A stretch of 64,000 nt of DNA from CAZMGB01 sp964565775 (GCA_964565775.1 CAZMGB010000005.1:112460-176459); one strand, 5' to 3'; shown: positions 40,227 to 48,468, numbered from the stretch's first letter. Numbers and translations are program-made. Notes: generated by a model not told the origin, from the letters alone.

Positions 40227-41396
40227 GTGAAGATCCACGAGTACCAGGCGAAGGAAATCATGTCCGCATACGGGGTGCCCGTGCCCCGCGGCCGCGTCGC
40301 CGGCACGCCTGAGGAGGCGCGTAAGGTGGCGCAGGACCTGAGCGTGCCCGTCGTCATCAAAGCCCAGATCCACGCCGGCGGCCGCGGCAAGGGCGGCGGC
40401 ATCAAGCTGGCGCAGACGCCCGATGAGGCCGAGCGCGTGGCCGCCCAGATCATCGGCATGACCCTCGTCACCCCCCAGACCGGCCCCGAGGGACGTGAGG
40501 TCCACCGGGTGCTTGTGGAGGAGCAGGTGGCGACGCAGCGGGAGCTCTACCTGGGCGTGGTCATCGACAACGCCGCCGCCCGGCCCGTCGTCATGGCCAG
40601 CGCCGCCGGCGGCATGGAGATCGAGGAGGTAGCAGCCAAGTCGCCCGAAATGATCCACAAGGCGACCGTCGACCCCGCCTCCGGCTTCCAGCCCTATCAG
40701 GGCCGGCAGCTCGCCTTCGCCCTGGGGCTGGACGGCGACCTGCTGCGGCCGGCCGTGCAGCTCATGGGCGGCCTCTATGAAGCGTTCGCCGCCAAGGACT
40801 GCTCCCTGGTGGAGATCAACCCCCTCGTCGTCACCGAGGACGGCCGTCTTCTTGCGCTCGACGCCAAGATCAACCTCGACGACAACGCCCTCTTCCGCCG
40901 AAAGGAGGAGGCCGCTCTCCGTGACATCGCTGAAGAGGACCCGCTCGAGGTGGAGGCGCAGGAGCTGGGGATCAACAATTATGTGAAGCTAGACGGCGAC
41001 ATCGGCTGCGTCGTCAACGGCGCTGGCCTGGCCATGTCCACGATGGACGCGATAAAGCTGGCCGGCGGCGAGCCCGCGAACTTCCTCGACATCGGCACCG
41101 TCAACGACGTAGAGCGGGTCGTGAACTCGTTCAAGATCCTTACCGCCGACCCGCACGTCAAGGCGATCCTGATCAACATCTTCGGCGGCATGGCCCGCGT
41201 CGACGTCATAGCGCAGGGGGTCGTGGACGCCCACAAGCAGATGAAAGTGGGCGTTCCAGTAGTGGTGCGCCTCGCCGGCACGAACGTCGAGGAGGGCGAG
41301 CGCATCCTATCGAGCACCGACGCGCCGCTCATCCGCGCCGTCGGCCTGGGCGAGGCCGCCCAGAAGGCCGTGGAGGCGGCGCGCGGCGCCGGCTAA
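40227..41396 (+). CDS. sucC: Succinyl-CoA synthetase, beta subunit
   Basis: 389 residues from a GTG start with GGAG upstream. The ATP-grasp domain begins MKIHEYQAKEIMSAYGVPVPRG and contains VVIKAQIHAGGRGKGGGIKLA (nucleotide binding), then ALDAKINLDDNALFR. The C-terminal CoA-ligase part has LFININFGGMARVD-type sequence (ILINIFGGMARVDVIAQG). With SucD it converts succinyl-CoA to succinate with substrate-level phosphorylation. Sixty-two bases separate it from sucD. Confidence 0.96.
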   Translation: MKIHEYQAKEIMSAYGVPVPRGRVAGTPEEARKVAQDLSVPVVIKAQIHAGGRGKGGGIKLAQTPDEAERVAAQIIGMTLVTPQTGPEGREVHRVLVEEQVATQRELYLGVVIDNAAARPVVMASAAGGMEIEEVAAKSPEMIHKATVDPASGFQPYQGRQLAFALGLDGDLLRPAVQLMGGLYEAFAAKDCSLVEINPLVVTEDGRLLALDAKINLDDNALFRRKEEAALRDIAEEDPLEVEAQELGINNYVKLDGDIGCVVNGAGLAMSTMDAIKLAGGEPANFLDIGTVNDVERVVNSFKILTADPHVKAILINIFGGMARVDVIAQGVVDAHKQMKVGVPVVVRLAGTNVEEGERILSSTDAPLIRAVGLGEAAQKAVEAARGAG

Positions 41397-41458
41397 ACCC
41401 GAACCGGCAACCGGAGGGAAGGGGCCAAGAATCCACCTTTAGGAGTGTTTCGACCGCT

Positions 41459-42355
41459 ATGAGCATCCTTGTCGACTCCAACACCCGCGTCGTCGTCCAG
41501 GGCATCACAGGGCGTGAGGGCAGCTTTCAAACGCGCCGCTGCATCGAATACGGCACGAAGGTCGTCGCCGGCGTCACCCCCGGTCGCGGCGGCCAGACGG
41601 CCGAAGGCGTGCCCGTCTTCAACTCAGTGCGCCAGGCCGTCAGCGAGACGGGCGCCAACTGTAGCCTCATCTTCGTGCCTGCCGGCTTCGCCGCCGACGC
41701 CGCCCTCGAGGCCGTCGATGCTGGCCTGCCCGTCGTCGTCCTCATCACCGAAGGCATCCCCACGCTCGACATGATCATGGTGAAGCGCACTCTCCAGGGG
41801 GGCAGCGCCTCGGACGGCGTCCGCCTTATCGGACCCAACTGTCCCGGCGTCATCACCCCCGGCGAGTGCAAGGTCGGTATCATGCCGGGCGACGTCTTCG
41901 CTCAGGGGAATGTCGGCGTCGTCTCTCGCAGCGGGACGCTCGTCTACGAGGCGGTGGACCAGCTCACGCGGCTCGGCATCGGCCAGAGCACCTGCGTGGG
42001 CATCGGCGGCGACCCGATACCGGGCACCACGGTGAGGGAGGTGCTGGAGCTCTTCGATCGCGACCAGCAGACGGCCGCGGTTGTCCTCATCGGCGAGATC
42101 GGCGGCAGCGCCGAGCAGGAGGCGGCGGCATACATCCGCGAGCGCATGAAGAAGCCGGTCATCGCCTTCGTTGCCGGCTCGACGGCGCCCCCGGGGCGGC
42201 GGATGGGTCACGCCGGAGCGATCATTGCCGGCAACACGGGGACGGCGCAGGCGAAGAAGGAGGCCCTGGCGGCAGCGGGCGCCGTTATCTGCGATAGCCC
42301 CGCCGAGATCGGGAGCACGACGCAGCGCGTGCTCAAGGAGCGCGGTCTAGCGTAG
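41459..42355 (+). CDS. sucD: Succinyl-CoA synthetase, alpha subunit
   Basis: 298 residues. The CoA-binding Rossmann domain starts at VVVQGITGREGSFQTRRCIEYGTKVVAGVTPGRGG, the specificity block is LIGPNCPGVITPGECKVGIMPG, and the active-site histidine lies in RRMGHAGAIIAGNTGTA. It pairs with SucC. Both genes follow tRNA-Ser(UGA) in the same direction. Confidence 0.96.
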   Translation: MSILVDSNTRVVVQGITGREGSFQTRRCIEYGTKVVAGVTPGRGGQTAEGVPVFNSVRQAVSETGANCSLIFVPAGFAADAALEAVDAGLPVVVLITEGIPTLDMIMVKRTLQGGSASDGVRLIGPNCPGVITPGECKVGIMPGDVFAQGNVGVVSRSGTLVYEAVDQLTRLGIGQSTCVGIGGDPIPGTTVREVLELFDRDQQTAAVVLIGEIGGSAEQEAAAYIRERMKKPVIAFVAGSTAPPGRRMGHAGAIIAGNTGTAQAKKEALAAAGAVICDSPAEIGSTTQRVLKERGLA

Positions 42356-42382
42356 CCCCTCGCCTGCGGGGAGGATGAGGGC

Positions 42383-42808
42383 ATGCCGAGGGTACAGCGC
42401 GACATTACCATCGACGTTCCTCCCGAGAAGGTGTGGGAGGCGCTTGTCGACCTGCCTAGCTGGCTCGGGTGGAACCCCCACATGCGCGAGATCGCGTCCC
42501 TCACCGAGGGGCCGCTGGCCGTAGGCAGCCGGGCCCGCATCGTTCTTCGCACGGGCCTGTCCTCGCGGTGGGAGGTCACAGAGCTGAGCGCCGGCCGATC
42601 CTTCACCTGGGCCTCGCGGGTCCTAGGAGTGCCCACAACCTTCGGACACGAGGTCGAAGGGGCCGACGGCGGCAGCCGCGCTGTCCTCTGGATCGATGTA
42701 TCCGGGCCGCTGGCCGTACTGGCGTTTCCGGTGCTTCAGTTCGTCTATTCCCACAACCTGGCGCGCGCCCTCTCGGAGCTCAAGAAGGTCCTCGAAGAGG
42801 CTTCCTGA
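42383..42808 (+). CDS. SRPBCC-domain protein (polyketide cyclase-like)
   Basis: 141 residues. The START-like fold begins with MPRVQRDITIDVPPEKVWEALVDLPSWLGWNPHMREI and ends in a long C-terminal helix (YSHNLARALSELKKVLEEAS). Members bind hydrophobic ligands. No catalytic residue can be named. It starts 27 bases after sucD and may be read with it. Confidence 0.82.
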   Translation: MPRVQRDITIDVPPEKVWEALVDLPSWLGWNPHMREIASLTEGPLAVGSRARIVLRTGLSSRWEVTELSAGRSFTWASRVLGVPTTFGHEVEGADGGSRAVLWIDVSGPLAVLAFPVLQFVYSHNLARALSELKKVLEEAS

Positions 42809-42842
42809 GCCCTCAATGCCCTGAGCCTGCCCAGGGGCCGCG

Positions 42843-42861
42843 CCCTGAGCCTGTCGAAGGG
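42843..42861. repeat. Dispersed palindrome CCCTGAGCCTGTCGAAGGG
   Basis: One copy of a short dispersed palindrome, intergenic here. Close relatives lie at the 3' end of miaB and downstream of nadC. Confidence 0.8.
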
Positions 42862-42882
42862 TCGACGGCGCGCTCACTCGCC

Positions 42883-42912
42883 TTGATGCGCCAGGTTGGC
42901 CCATGCTAGAAT
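42883..42912 (+). promoter_or_regulatory. Promoter of tRNA-Ser(GCU)
   Basis: TTGATG, an 18-base spacer and TAGAAT, seven bases before the tRNA 5' end. Confidence 0.7.
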
Positions 42913-42918
42913 CTGGCC

Positions 42919-43010
42919 GGAGGGATCGCATAGTGGTCTAGTGCGGCCGCCTGCTAAGCGGTTACCCTGGGAAACTGGGGTCATGGGTTCGAATCCCATT
43001 CCCTCCGCCA
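42919..43010 (+). tRNA. tRNA-Ser (anticodon GCT)
   Basis: A type II tRNA. Acceptor GGAGGGA pairs with TCCCTCC-type 3' end, anticodon stem CCGC/GCGG with loop CTGCTAA (anticodon GCT), long variable arm CCCTGG-GAAA-CTGGGG, T arm ATGGG-TTCGAAT-CCCAT. CCA is encoded. It reads AGC/AGU. Confidence 0.95.
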
Positions 43011-43026
43011 CCATGATTCGAATTCA

Positions 43027-43098
43027 GAGGCTGGAGGCTGGAAGCTAGATGTTCTAGGTCCAGCCTCTTCTGGCATCAAGCCTCCAGCTTCCAGCCTC
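43027..43098. repeat. Inverted repeat GAGGCTGGAGGCTGGAAGC in the miaB leader
   Basis: Arms of about 21 bases (43027-43048 and 43078-43098) are near-perfect inverses built from GGCTGGA/TCCAGCC units. They sit between tRNA-Ser(GCU) and miaB and would fold in the miaB 5' leader. They are related to the simple repeats behind tRNA-Ser(UGA). Confidence 0.75.
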
Positions 43099-43106
43099 AA
43101 GGTAGA

Positions 43107-44498
43107 ATGCGCTATCACATTTGGACCGTGGGCTGCCAGATGAACAAGGCCGACTCGGCGAAGCTGGCCGCCGGCCTCGAGCGCCTCGGCTACGAGGCCG
43201 TCGAGCGTCCCCAGGACGCCGAAATCGTCGTCCTGAACACGTGCAGCGTCCGCGGCCACGCCGAGGAGCGGGCGATCAGCAAGCTCGGCATCCTGAAGAA
43301 GCTGCGGGCGACCCGAGACGACCTCAAGATCGCCGTCATGGGTTGCATGGTCGGCGCGCGCACCGACGAGCTTCGAAAGCGCTTCCCCTACGTCGACGTC
43401 TTCGCCCGCCCGCAGGACTACGACCCCATCCTCGCCGCCATCGGCATCGAGCGGGAGGATCTGGGGGGCGCCTGCCTGCCGGTAGGCAAGGAGTTCTGGC
43501 CCCGCATCTTCGCGACGCCTGACGGCCCTACCGCCTTTGTGCCCGTCATCCACGGCTGCGACAAGTTCTGCAGCTTCTGCATCGTCCCCTACAGGCGGGG
43601 CCGCGAGCGAAGCCGCCCTATCGACGACATCCGCGCCGAAGTGGCGCACCACGTTGCCTGCGGCGTGAAGGAGGTGACATTGCTCGGCCAGACGGTCGAG
43701 GCCTTCGGCCACGACCTGCCTGCCGGACAGGCAGGTCTGACCGACCGGCCCGACCTGGGCGACCTCATGCGCGCCCTCCACGATATCGAAGGATTGCAGA
43801 GGATCCGCTTCCTCACCTCCTACCCCAAGGACATGACGGCGCGGATCATCGACGCCGTCGCGGAGCTGCCGAAGGTCTGCGAGCAGTTCAGCCTGCCGGT
43901 GCAGTCGGGTGACGACGCTGTGCTAGCACGCATGCGGCGCGGCTACACCATCGCCGAGTATCGCGAGAAGCTGGCGATGGTGCGTGCCAGGATGCCGCAC
44001 GCCGCCGTCAGCACGGACGTCATCGTCGGCTTCTGCGGCGAGACGGAGGCGCAGTTCCGGCGGACGTACGACCTCCTGGAGGAGCTGCGGTTCGACAAGG
44101 TGTACGTCGCCGCTTACTCGCCGCGGCCGGGCACCATCGCCTGGCGCAAGCTGGAGGATAGCGTGCCGCAGGCCGTCAAGATGGAGCGCCTGCGGGCCGT
44201 GGAGGAGCTGGAGGCGCGCATCGCCGGCGAGATAAACGCCGCGCTTGCCGGGAGCACCGTCGAGGTGCTCGTCGAGTCGGCGACCCGTCGCGACCGTGGT
44301 AATGGGGACTCTCCCCTGAGAAGGCTCAGCGGCCGCACCCGCTCCGGCAAGCTCGTCCACTTCGATGGCCCTTGCGCCGTGGGCGACCTAGTGTCCGTCC
44401 GCATCGAGAAGACGAGCCCCTGGTCCCTCCAGGGGGCCCTCCTAAGCAGGCCGAAGGACAGCGTCCTGAGCTTGTCGAAGGACGCCATCCCTTCATAG
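43107..44498 (+). CDS. miaB: tRNA-2-methylthio-N6-dimethylallyladenosine synthase MiaB
   Basis: 463 residues. The N-terminal MTTase domain has Cys10, Cys46 and Cys80 for the second cluster (WTVGCQMNKADS, LNTCSVRG, VMGCMVG). The radical-SAM cluster is Cys151-x3-Cys155-x2-Cys158 (HGCDKFCSFCIVPYRRG), and a C-terminal TRAM domain is present (about 375-440). It adds methylthio to i6A37 of tRNAs. Two oddities are visible: residues about 206-212 (AGQAGLT) are encoded by a dispersed palindrome inserted between GHDLP and DRPDLGDL, and the last 13 residues (KDSVLSLSKDAIP) come from a second repeat. Both appear tolerated. Confidence 0.93.
   Translation: MRYHIWTVGCQMNKADSAKLAAGLERLGYEAVERPQDAEIVVLNTCSVRGHAEERAISKLGILKKLRATRDDLKIAVMGCMVGARTDELRKRFPYVDVFARPQDYDPILAAIGIEREDLGGACLPVGKEFWPRIFATPDGPTAFVPVIHGCDKFCSFCIVPYRRGRERSRPIDDIRAEVAHHVACGVKEVTLLGQTVEAFGHDLPAGQAGLTDRPDLGDLMRALHDIEGLQRIRFLTSYPKDMTARIIDAVAELPKVCEQFSLPVQSGDDAVLARMRRGYTIAEYREKLAMVRARMPHAAVSTDVIVGFCGETEAQFRRTYDLLEELRFDKVYVAAYSPRPGTIAWRKLEDSVPQAVKMERLRAVEELEARIAGEINAALAGSTVEVLVESATRRDRGNGDSPLRRLSGRTRSGKLVHFDGPCAVGDLVSVRIEKTSPWSLQGALLSRPKDSVLSLSKDAIPS
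43715..43735. repeat. Palindrome CCTGCC-TGCCGGACAGGCAGG inside miaB
   Basis: A copy of a dispersed palindrome within the miaB reading frame, encoding LPAGQAG. The same core encodes the same peptide in the FG-GAP surface protein at 45519-45537, and a related core lies downstream of nadC. Confidence 0.85.
44464..44482. repeat. Palindrome TCCTGAGCTTGTCGAAGGA at the miaB 3' end
   Basis: A copy of the TGAGCYTGTCGAAG family inside the last codons of miaB, encoding LSLSK. An inverse copy lies at 51531-51549. Confidence 0.85.
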
Positions 44499-44500
44499 CC

Positions 44501-45190
44501 ATGACCCCCCGAGCAAAAGCCAAGCCGGCGCCGTCGACTCAGCCGCCGGGGCGCAAGCCCGTGGTGGCTGTCGTGCTCGTCATCTTCACCGTCGCCGAGG
44601 GTGACCTGAAGGTGCTGCTCACCCGGCGCGGCATCGAGCCGTTCGAGGGCTGGTGGGCGATCCCCGGCGGCCGCCTCGCCCGCGGCGAGTCGCTGGAGGA
44701 GGCGGCGGCTCGCAAGCTGGTGGACGAGACGGGCATGCGGGACGTCTACTTGGAGCAGCTCTACACCTTCGGCGAGCTGGACCGGACGACAGCCGACGGC
44801 GCCGTCGCCGTCACCTACTTTGCCCTGGTCGACCACCGGCGCGTGCAGCTCGAATCGCGTCGCGAGTGGCCGACGGAATGGTTCTCCATGGGCGACCTGC
44901 CGGATCTGGCCTTCGACAATCGTTCGGTCCTCGACTACGCCCTCCAGAGGCTGCGCTACAAGCTGGAGTACACGAACGTCGCCTACAGCCTCTTGCCGGA
45001 GCAGTTCAGGATGAGCCAGCTCCAGACGGTGTACGAGACGATCCTCGGCAGACGGCTGGACAAGCGCAACTTCCGCAAGCGTATGCTGTCGCTGGGGATT
45101 ATCACGCCCACCGGCGAGAAGCTGGTCGCGGGCGCCCACCGTCCCGCCGAGCTCTTCGCCTTCACCAAGCGCGAGCCCGTCATCCTCTAG
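44501..45190 (+). CDS. nrtR: NrtR-like Nudix transcription regulator
   Basis: 229 residues from the ATG just after miaB. The N-terminal Nudix domain (about 18-145) has a degenerate box, G57-x5-E63 then RKLVDETG, where Glu72 is Lys and Glu75 is Asp; this fits loss of catalysis, as in NrtR sensors. The QLYTFGELDRT and VTYFALVDH strands are typical of the NrtR group. The C-terminal winged helix (about 155-229) shows LRYKLEYTNVAYSLLPEQF and LQTVYETILGRRLDKRNFRKRM. NrtR proteins sense ADP-ribose or NAD and repress NAD genes. The nadA-nadB-nadC operon lies 2 kb downstream with a palindromic operator. Confidence 0.82.
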   Translation: MTPRAKAKPAPSTQPPGRKPVVAVVLVIFTVAEGDLKVLLTRRGIEPFEGWWAIPGGRLARGESLEEAAARKLVDETGMRDVYLEQLYTFGELDRTTADGAVAVTYFALVDHRRVQLESRREWPTEWFSMGDLPDLAFDNRSVLDYALQRLRYKLEYTNVAYSLLPEQFRMSQLQTVYETILGRRLDKRNFRKRMLSLGIITPTGEKLVAGAHRPAELFAFTKREPVIL

Positions 45191-45233
45191 GCCATCGGCA
45201 GAATAGCCCGACGGCGTGGGTTGTCTTCCACAG

Positions 45234-45302
45234 GCAGACCTAAAGGTCTGCAGCTACGGAACTGGGGGCATTGGCGTCGTAGCTGCAGGGCTTCAGCCCT
45301 GC
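45234..45302. repeat. Twin-hairpin element, second sequence type
   Basis: Hairpins GCAGACC-TAAA-GGTCTGC and GCAGGGCT-TC-AGCCCTGC are joined through the inverse words GCTACG and CGTAGC. The layout is the same as the CGTAGG-type elements, but the arms differ. It lies between the convergent nrtR and FG-GAP genes. Confidence 0.75.
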
Positions 45303-45346
45303 CCCGCATCAAGTCGTCTTGTCGATGACCATTAGGATGGCGAACG

Positions 45347-45410
45347 CCCCTCACCCCCGACCCCTCTCCCGCCTGCGGGAGAGGGGAGACCCGAAGGGTC
45401 GGGGTGAGGG
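45347..45410. repeat. Long palindrome CCCTCACCCCCGACCCCTCTCCC type
   Basis: CCCTCACCCC...GACCC pairs with GGGTC...GGGGTGAGGG, with an inner CCTCTCCCGC/GCGGGAGAGG stem. Similar hairpins are widespread in unrelated bacterial genomes. It may also act as a terminator between the convergent genes, although there is no U tract. Confidence 0.8.
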
Positions 45411-45415
45411 CCTTA

Positions 45416-46805
45416 TCACACCCGCCGCCTCCTCACGTACCAGACGCCGCCGCCCACGACGAGGACGACCGCAGCGACGCCCGCCGCGATCCCGGCCAGC
45501 ACGCCCGCGCCGGGGCCCGCCTGTCCGGCAGGCAGGCCCGACGAGCCGCCCGCCTCCGGCGGCGCCCCGGCTATCTCCGGCAGTTCCTGGATGCCACCCA
45601 CAGGCAGCGGCCCGAAGACGTAGGTCGCGCCCCCCACACCCTCCTGTGGCGCGCCCGCGAGGGCGGTGTCAGCGCTCACCGCCGCGCTGGTGCCGAACTC
45701 ATCGCCCACCTGGGCATCGGAGGCGGTGAGCTTCTGCGTCTCGCCCCGGTTGTCAGGCCCGCCCTGGTCCTGCTGGAAGACGTAGGCCGCGCCGGCGTTC
45801 TCGCCGCCCGCATCCTCCCAGGGTGCGCCCACGACGGCGGTGTCACCGCTCACCGCCACGCTCATGCCGAACCAGTCGTACGCCTCGGCGTCGGAGGCGG
45901 TGAGCTTCTTCACCTCCCCCCAGTTGTCGGTACCGCCCTGGTCGCGCTGGAAGACGTAGGCCGCGCCGGCGAGCCAGCCTATGATCATATCCCAGGGATC
46001 CGAGGGCGCTCCCACGACGGCGATGTCCCCACTCACCGCCACGCTCATGCCGAACCAGTCGTACGCCTCGGCGTCGGAGGCGGTGANNNNNNNNNNNNNN
46101 NNNNNNNNNNNNNNNNNNNNNNNNNNNNNNNNNNNNNNNNNNNNNNNNNNNNNNNNNNNNNNNNNNNNNNNNNNNNNNNNNNNNNNGCTTCTTCACCTCG
46201 CCCCAGTTGTCCGTCCCGCCCTGGCTGCGGGAGAAGACGTACGCGGCGCCGGCGTACTCGCCGCCCGCATCCTCACCGAGCGCGCCCACGACGGCGGTGT
46301 CGCCGCTCACCGCCACACTGTAGCCGAACTCGTCGCCCGCCTCGGCGTCGGAGGCGGTGAGCTTCTTCACCTCGCCCCAGTTGTCCGTGCCGCCGGCGTT
46401 GCGCTCGAAGACGTAGGCGGCGCCGGCGAGGCTGCCCCCCGCATCCTCGTTCTGGGCGCCCACGACGGCGGTATCCCCGCTCACCGCCACGCTCCAGCCG
46501 AACCAGTCGCCCTCCGCGGTGTCGGAGCCGGTAAGCTTCTTCACCTGGCCCCAGTTGTCGGCCGCGCCCTGGTTGCGCTGGAAGACGTAGGCCGCGCCGG
46601 CGGACTCGCCGCTCGTATCCTCCCCGTACGCGCCGACGACGGCGATGTCGCCGCTCACCGCCACGCCGATGCCGAAAAAGTCGGTCGCCTGGGCGTCGGA
46701 GGCGGTGAGCTTCTTCACCTCGACCAGCGGCGCGGCCTCGCCACTGCTCGGCAGCGCCAGCCCCACGGCCAGCGCCACCGCCACCAGGATAATTAGCCTC
46801 TTCAT
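45416..46805 (-). CDS. FG-GAP repeat surface protein (interrupted by assembly gap)
   Basis: A signal peptide (MKRLIILVAVALAVGLALPSSGEA) is followed by tandem repeats of about 56 residues (EVKKLTASDAEA-DWFG-SVAVSGDTAVVGA ... GAAYVFQRDQGGTDNWG) that fit FG-GAP/beta-propeller blades. The end has a spacer with LPAGQAG from a dispersed palindrome, one membrane span and a basic RRRR tail. Seven or more blades are visible. The 100-N gap lies exactly at a repeat boundary and shifts the frame, so the blade count is unknown and the two halves read in different frames only because of the arbitrary gap length. Probably a cell-surface adhesion or sensor protein. Confidence 0.82.
45519..45537. repeat. Palindrome GCCTGTCCGGCAGGCAGGC inside the FG-GAP gene
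   Basis: Encodes LPAGQAG in the linker before the membrane span. Same core as the copy inside miaB. Confidence 0.85.
46087..46186. other. Assembly gap (100 N) in repetitive gene
   Basis: A scaffolding gap of conventional length 100. The flanks are adjacent pieces of the same repeat unit, so repeats collapsed or were not spanned. Confidence 0.99.
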
Positions 46806-46932
46806 GGCAAGTCCTCCTCGGGAGCGAGATGACCGTCGAAGCGCTATTCAGGACACAATCTACTTGGTGCGGGGCGTGATAATTGTAGCATGGTTGTCAA
46901 GCGGATTATCGTACTCTCACGGCGTCCGCCTT

Positions 46933-46988
46933 CGTAGGTCGGGGTCCTGAGACACATTCGCGGGGGTCTGAATTGGCGCCGACCTACG
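46933..46988. repeat. Twin-hairpin dispersed repeat, degenerate copy 3
   Basis: Starts CGTAGGTCGGGGTCCTGAGA and ends GACCTACG, but the inner arms have decayed. It is related to copies at the left edge and near 21.5 kb. Confidence 0.65.
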
Positions 46989-47076
46989 GTCGGCCGGGCG
47001 CAGCTTCCGCCAGAGGCGGACCCGCCATGGGCGGGAAAGCTACGCCCCTACTCCGCTACTCCACCACCCACGGGAC

Positions 47077-47083
47077 TTAGTGT
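47077..47083 (+). promoter_or_regulatory. Extra operator half-site TTAGTGT
   Basis: Identical to one half of the palindrome at 47124-47150 and placed just upstream of the nadA -35 hexamer. Confidence 0.4.
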
Positions 47084-47087
47084 AGTC

Positions 47088-47116
47088 TTGACAATTTCGC
47101 CCTTTCCTGCTAGCAT
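47088..47116 (+). promoter_or_regulatory. Strong promoter of the nadABC operon
   Basis: A perfect TTGACA, a 17-base spacer and TAGCAT, with an expected start of transcription near 47123. Confidence 0.85.
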
Positions 47117-47123
47117 GAGGGTA

Positions 47124-47150
47124 GAGTAAGTGTCCGATATACACTAACTC
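47124..47150 (+). promoter_or_regulatory. Palindromic operator of the nadABC operon
   Basis: GAGTAAGTGT-N7-ACACTAACTC, an inverted repeat matching at nine of ten positions per arm, directly over the predicted transcription start. This is an ideal repressor position. NrtR, encoded 2 kb upstream, is the natural candidate. Confidence 0.75.
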
Positions 47151-47201
47151 ACCCTTTCTCTGCCTGGCTCGACGTGCGGGCGCTGGATTCGGAGGTCCCC
47201 C

Positions 47202-48443
47202 ATGGCGCAGGAAGTGCTCACCCCACCACAGACGACGAGGCCACCCAGGCCCGGCGCCGTCGAAGCGGATCTCGTCCGCCGGCAGCTCATGCGCTGCGAC
47301 GCAGAGACGCTGGACACGCGCCCCCTCGCCGAGGAGCGCGCCTTCGCCTACTGGCAGCGCGACATACCCCAGGAGTACTCGAGCCTCTCGGGTGAGGAGC
47401 TGGTCGCGCGCATCCGCGGCGCCCGCGCCCGCCTCGGCACGCGGGCCATCGTCCTCGGCCACCACTATCAGCGGCAGGACATCATCCAGTTCGCCGACCT
47501 GCGCGGCGATTCCCTGAAGCTGGCCCAGTACGCCGCCCGCAACCCGGACGCCGAGTACATCGTCTTCTGCGGCGTCCACTTCATGGCCGAAAGCGCCGAC
47601 ATCCTCAGCGCGCCCCATCAGAAAGTGGTGCTGCCCAACCTGGCCGCCGGCTGCTCGATGGCCGACATGGCCGACCCGGAAGACGTGCTCGCCTGCTGGG
47701 ACGAGCTCGCTGACCTGGGCCTCACGAAGGACACCATCCCCATCACCTACATCAACTCACACGCCTCCCTGAAGGCGTTCTGCGGCCGCAACGGCGGCAT
47801 CGTCTGCACCTCCACCAACTCGCCGAAGGTCCTGGGATGGGCATTCGAGAAGGGCAAAAGGGCCCTGTTCCTCCCTGATCAGCACCTGGGCCGCAACACC
47901 GCCCTCAAGCTCGGGGTGCCCCTGAGCGAGATAGCGCTCTGGGACTACCGCCAGCCGTTCGGAAGCCTCGGCGGCAACAGCGCGGCGGAGCTGGAGCGGG
48001 CCCGCGTCCTCCTCTGGCGGGGCCACTGCTCCGTCCACCAGCGCTTCACCGTCGAGCAGATCCGCAAAGCCCGCGAGGAGTACCCCGGCATTCAGGTCGT
48101 CGTCCACCCGGAGTGCACAATGGACGTCGTCCAGGCTGCGGACTGCGACGGCTCCACCGAGCTCATCGTCCGGGTCATCACGGAGTCGCCCGCGGGCAGC
48201 CGGTGGGCCGTCGGCACCGAGATCAATCTAGTCAGCCGCCTGGCGAAAGAGAACCCCGACAAGCTGGTCTTCTGCCTCGACCCGGTTGTCTGCCCCTGCT
48301 CCACCATGTACCGCGTCCATCCCGCATACCTGTGCTGGGTGATGGAGCAGCTCGCGGAGGGTCGGGTGGTGAACCAGGTGACGGTGGAGGAGGAGACGGC
48401 CCGCTCCGCCCGCATCGCCCTCGACCGCATGCTGGCGCTGTAG
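47202..48443 (+). CDS. nadA: Quinolinate synthase
   Basis: 413 residues with a long N-terminal part, as in the actinobacterial/chloroflexotal form. Family blocks: AIVLGHHYQRQDIIQFADLRGDSLKLAQ, IVFCGVHFMAESADIL, PNLAAGCSMADMA, VVHPECTMDVVQAAD and CLDPVVCPCSTMYRVHP. Cysteines in FCGVHF, HPEC and the CPC segment bind the [4Fe-4S] cluster. It condenses iminoaspartate with dihydroxyacetone phosphate to quinolinate. First gene of the operon, behind a regulated promoter. Confidence 0.96.
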   Translation: MAQEVLTPPQTTRPPRPGAVEADLVRRQLMRCDAETLDTRPLAEERAFAYWQRDIPQEYSSLSGEELVARIRGARARLGTRAIVLGHHYQRQDIIQFADLRGDSLKLAQYAARNPDAEYIVFCGVHFMAESADILSAPHQKVVLPNLAAGCSMADMADPEDVLACWDELADLGLTKDTIPITYINSHASLKAFCGRNGGIVCTSTNSPKVLGWAFEKGKRALFLPDQHLGRNTALKLGVPLSEIALWDYRQPFGSLGGNSAAELERARVLLWRGHCSVHQRFTVEQIRKAREEYPGIQVVVHPECTMDVVQAADCDGSTELIVRVITESPAGSRWAVGTEINLVSRLAKENPDKLVFCLDPVVCPCSTMYRVHPAYLCWVMEQLAEGRVVNQVTVEEETARSARIALDRMLAL

Positions 48444-48468
48444 CGCCGGCTCGTCGAGCGACGCCTCC

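Larger units (their letters stand above)
46806..47201. other. Divergent intergenic region between FG-GAP gene and nadA
   Basis: No gene is supported. It holds a degenerate twin-hairpin repeat, small palindromes (CCGCCAGAGGCGG, CCCGCCATGGGCGGG) and the nadA promoter with its operator. A TTGACA is present on the minus strand near 46895-46900 for the FG-GAP gene, without a good -10. Confidence 0.6.

Noticed and set aside
45416..46805. Two separate minus-strand genes on either side of the N run
   Set aside because: The frame change is caused by the arbitrary 100-base gap; signal peptide, repeats and membrane anchor form one protein.
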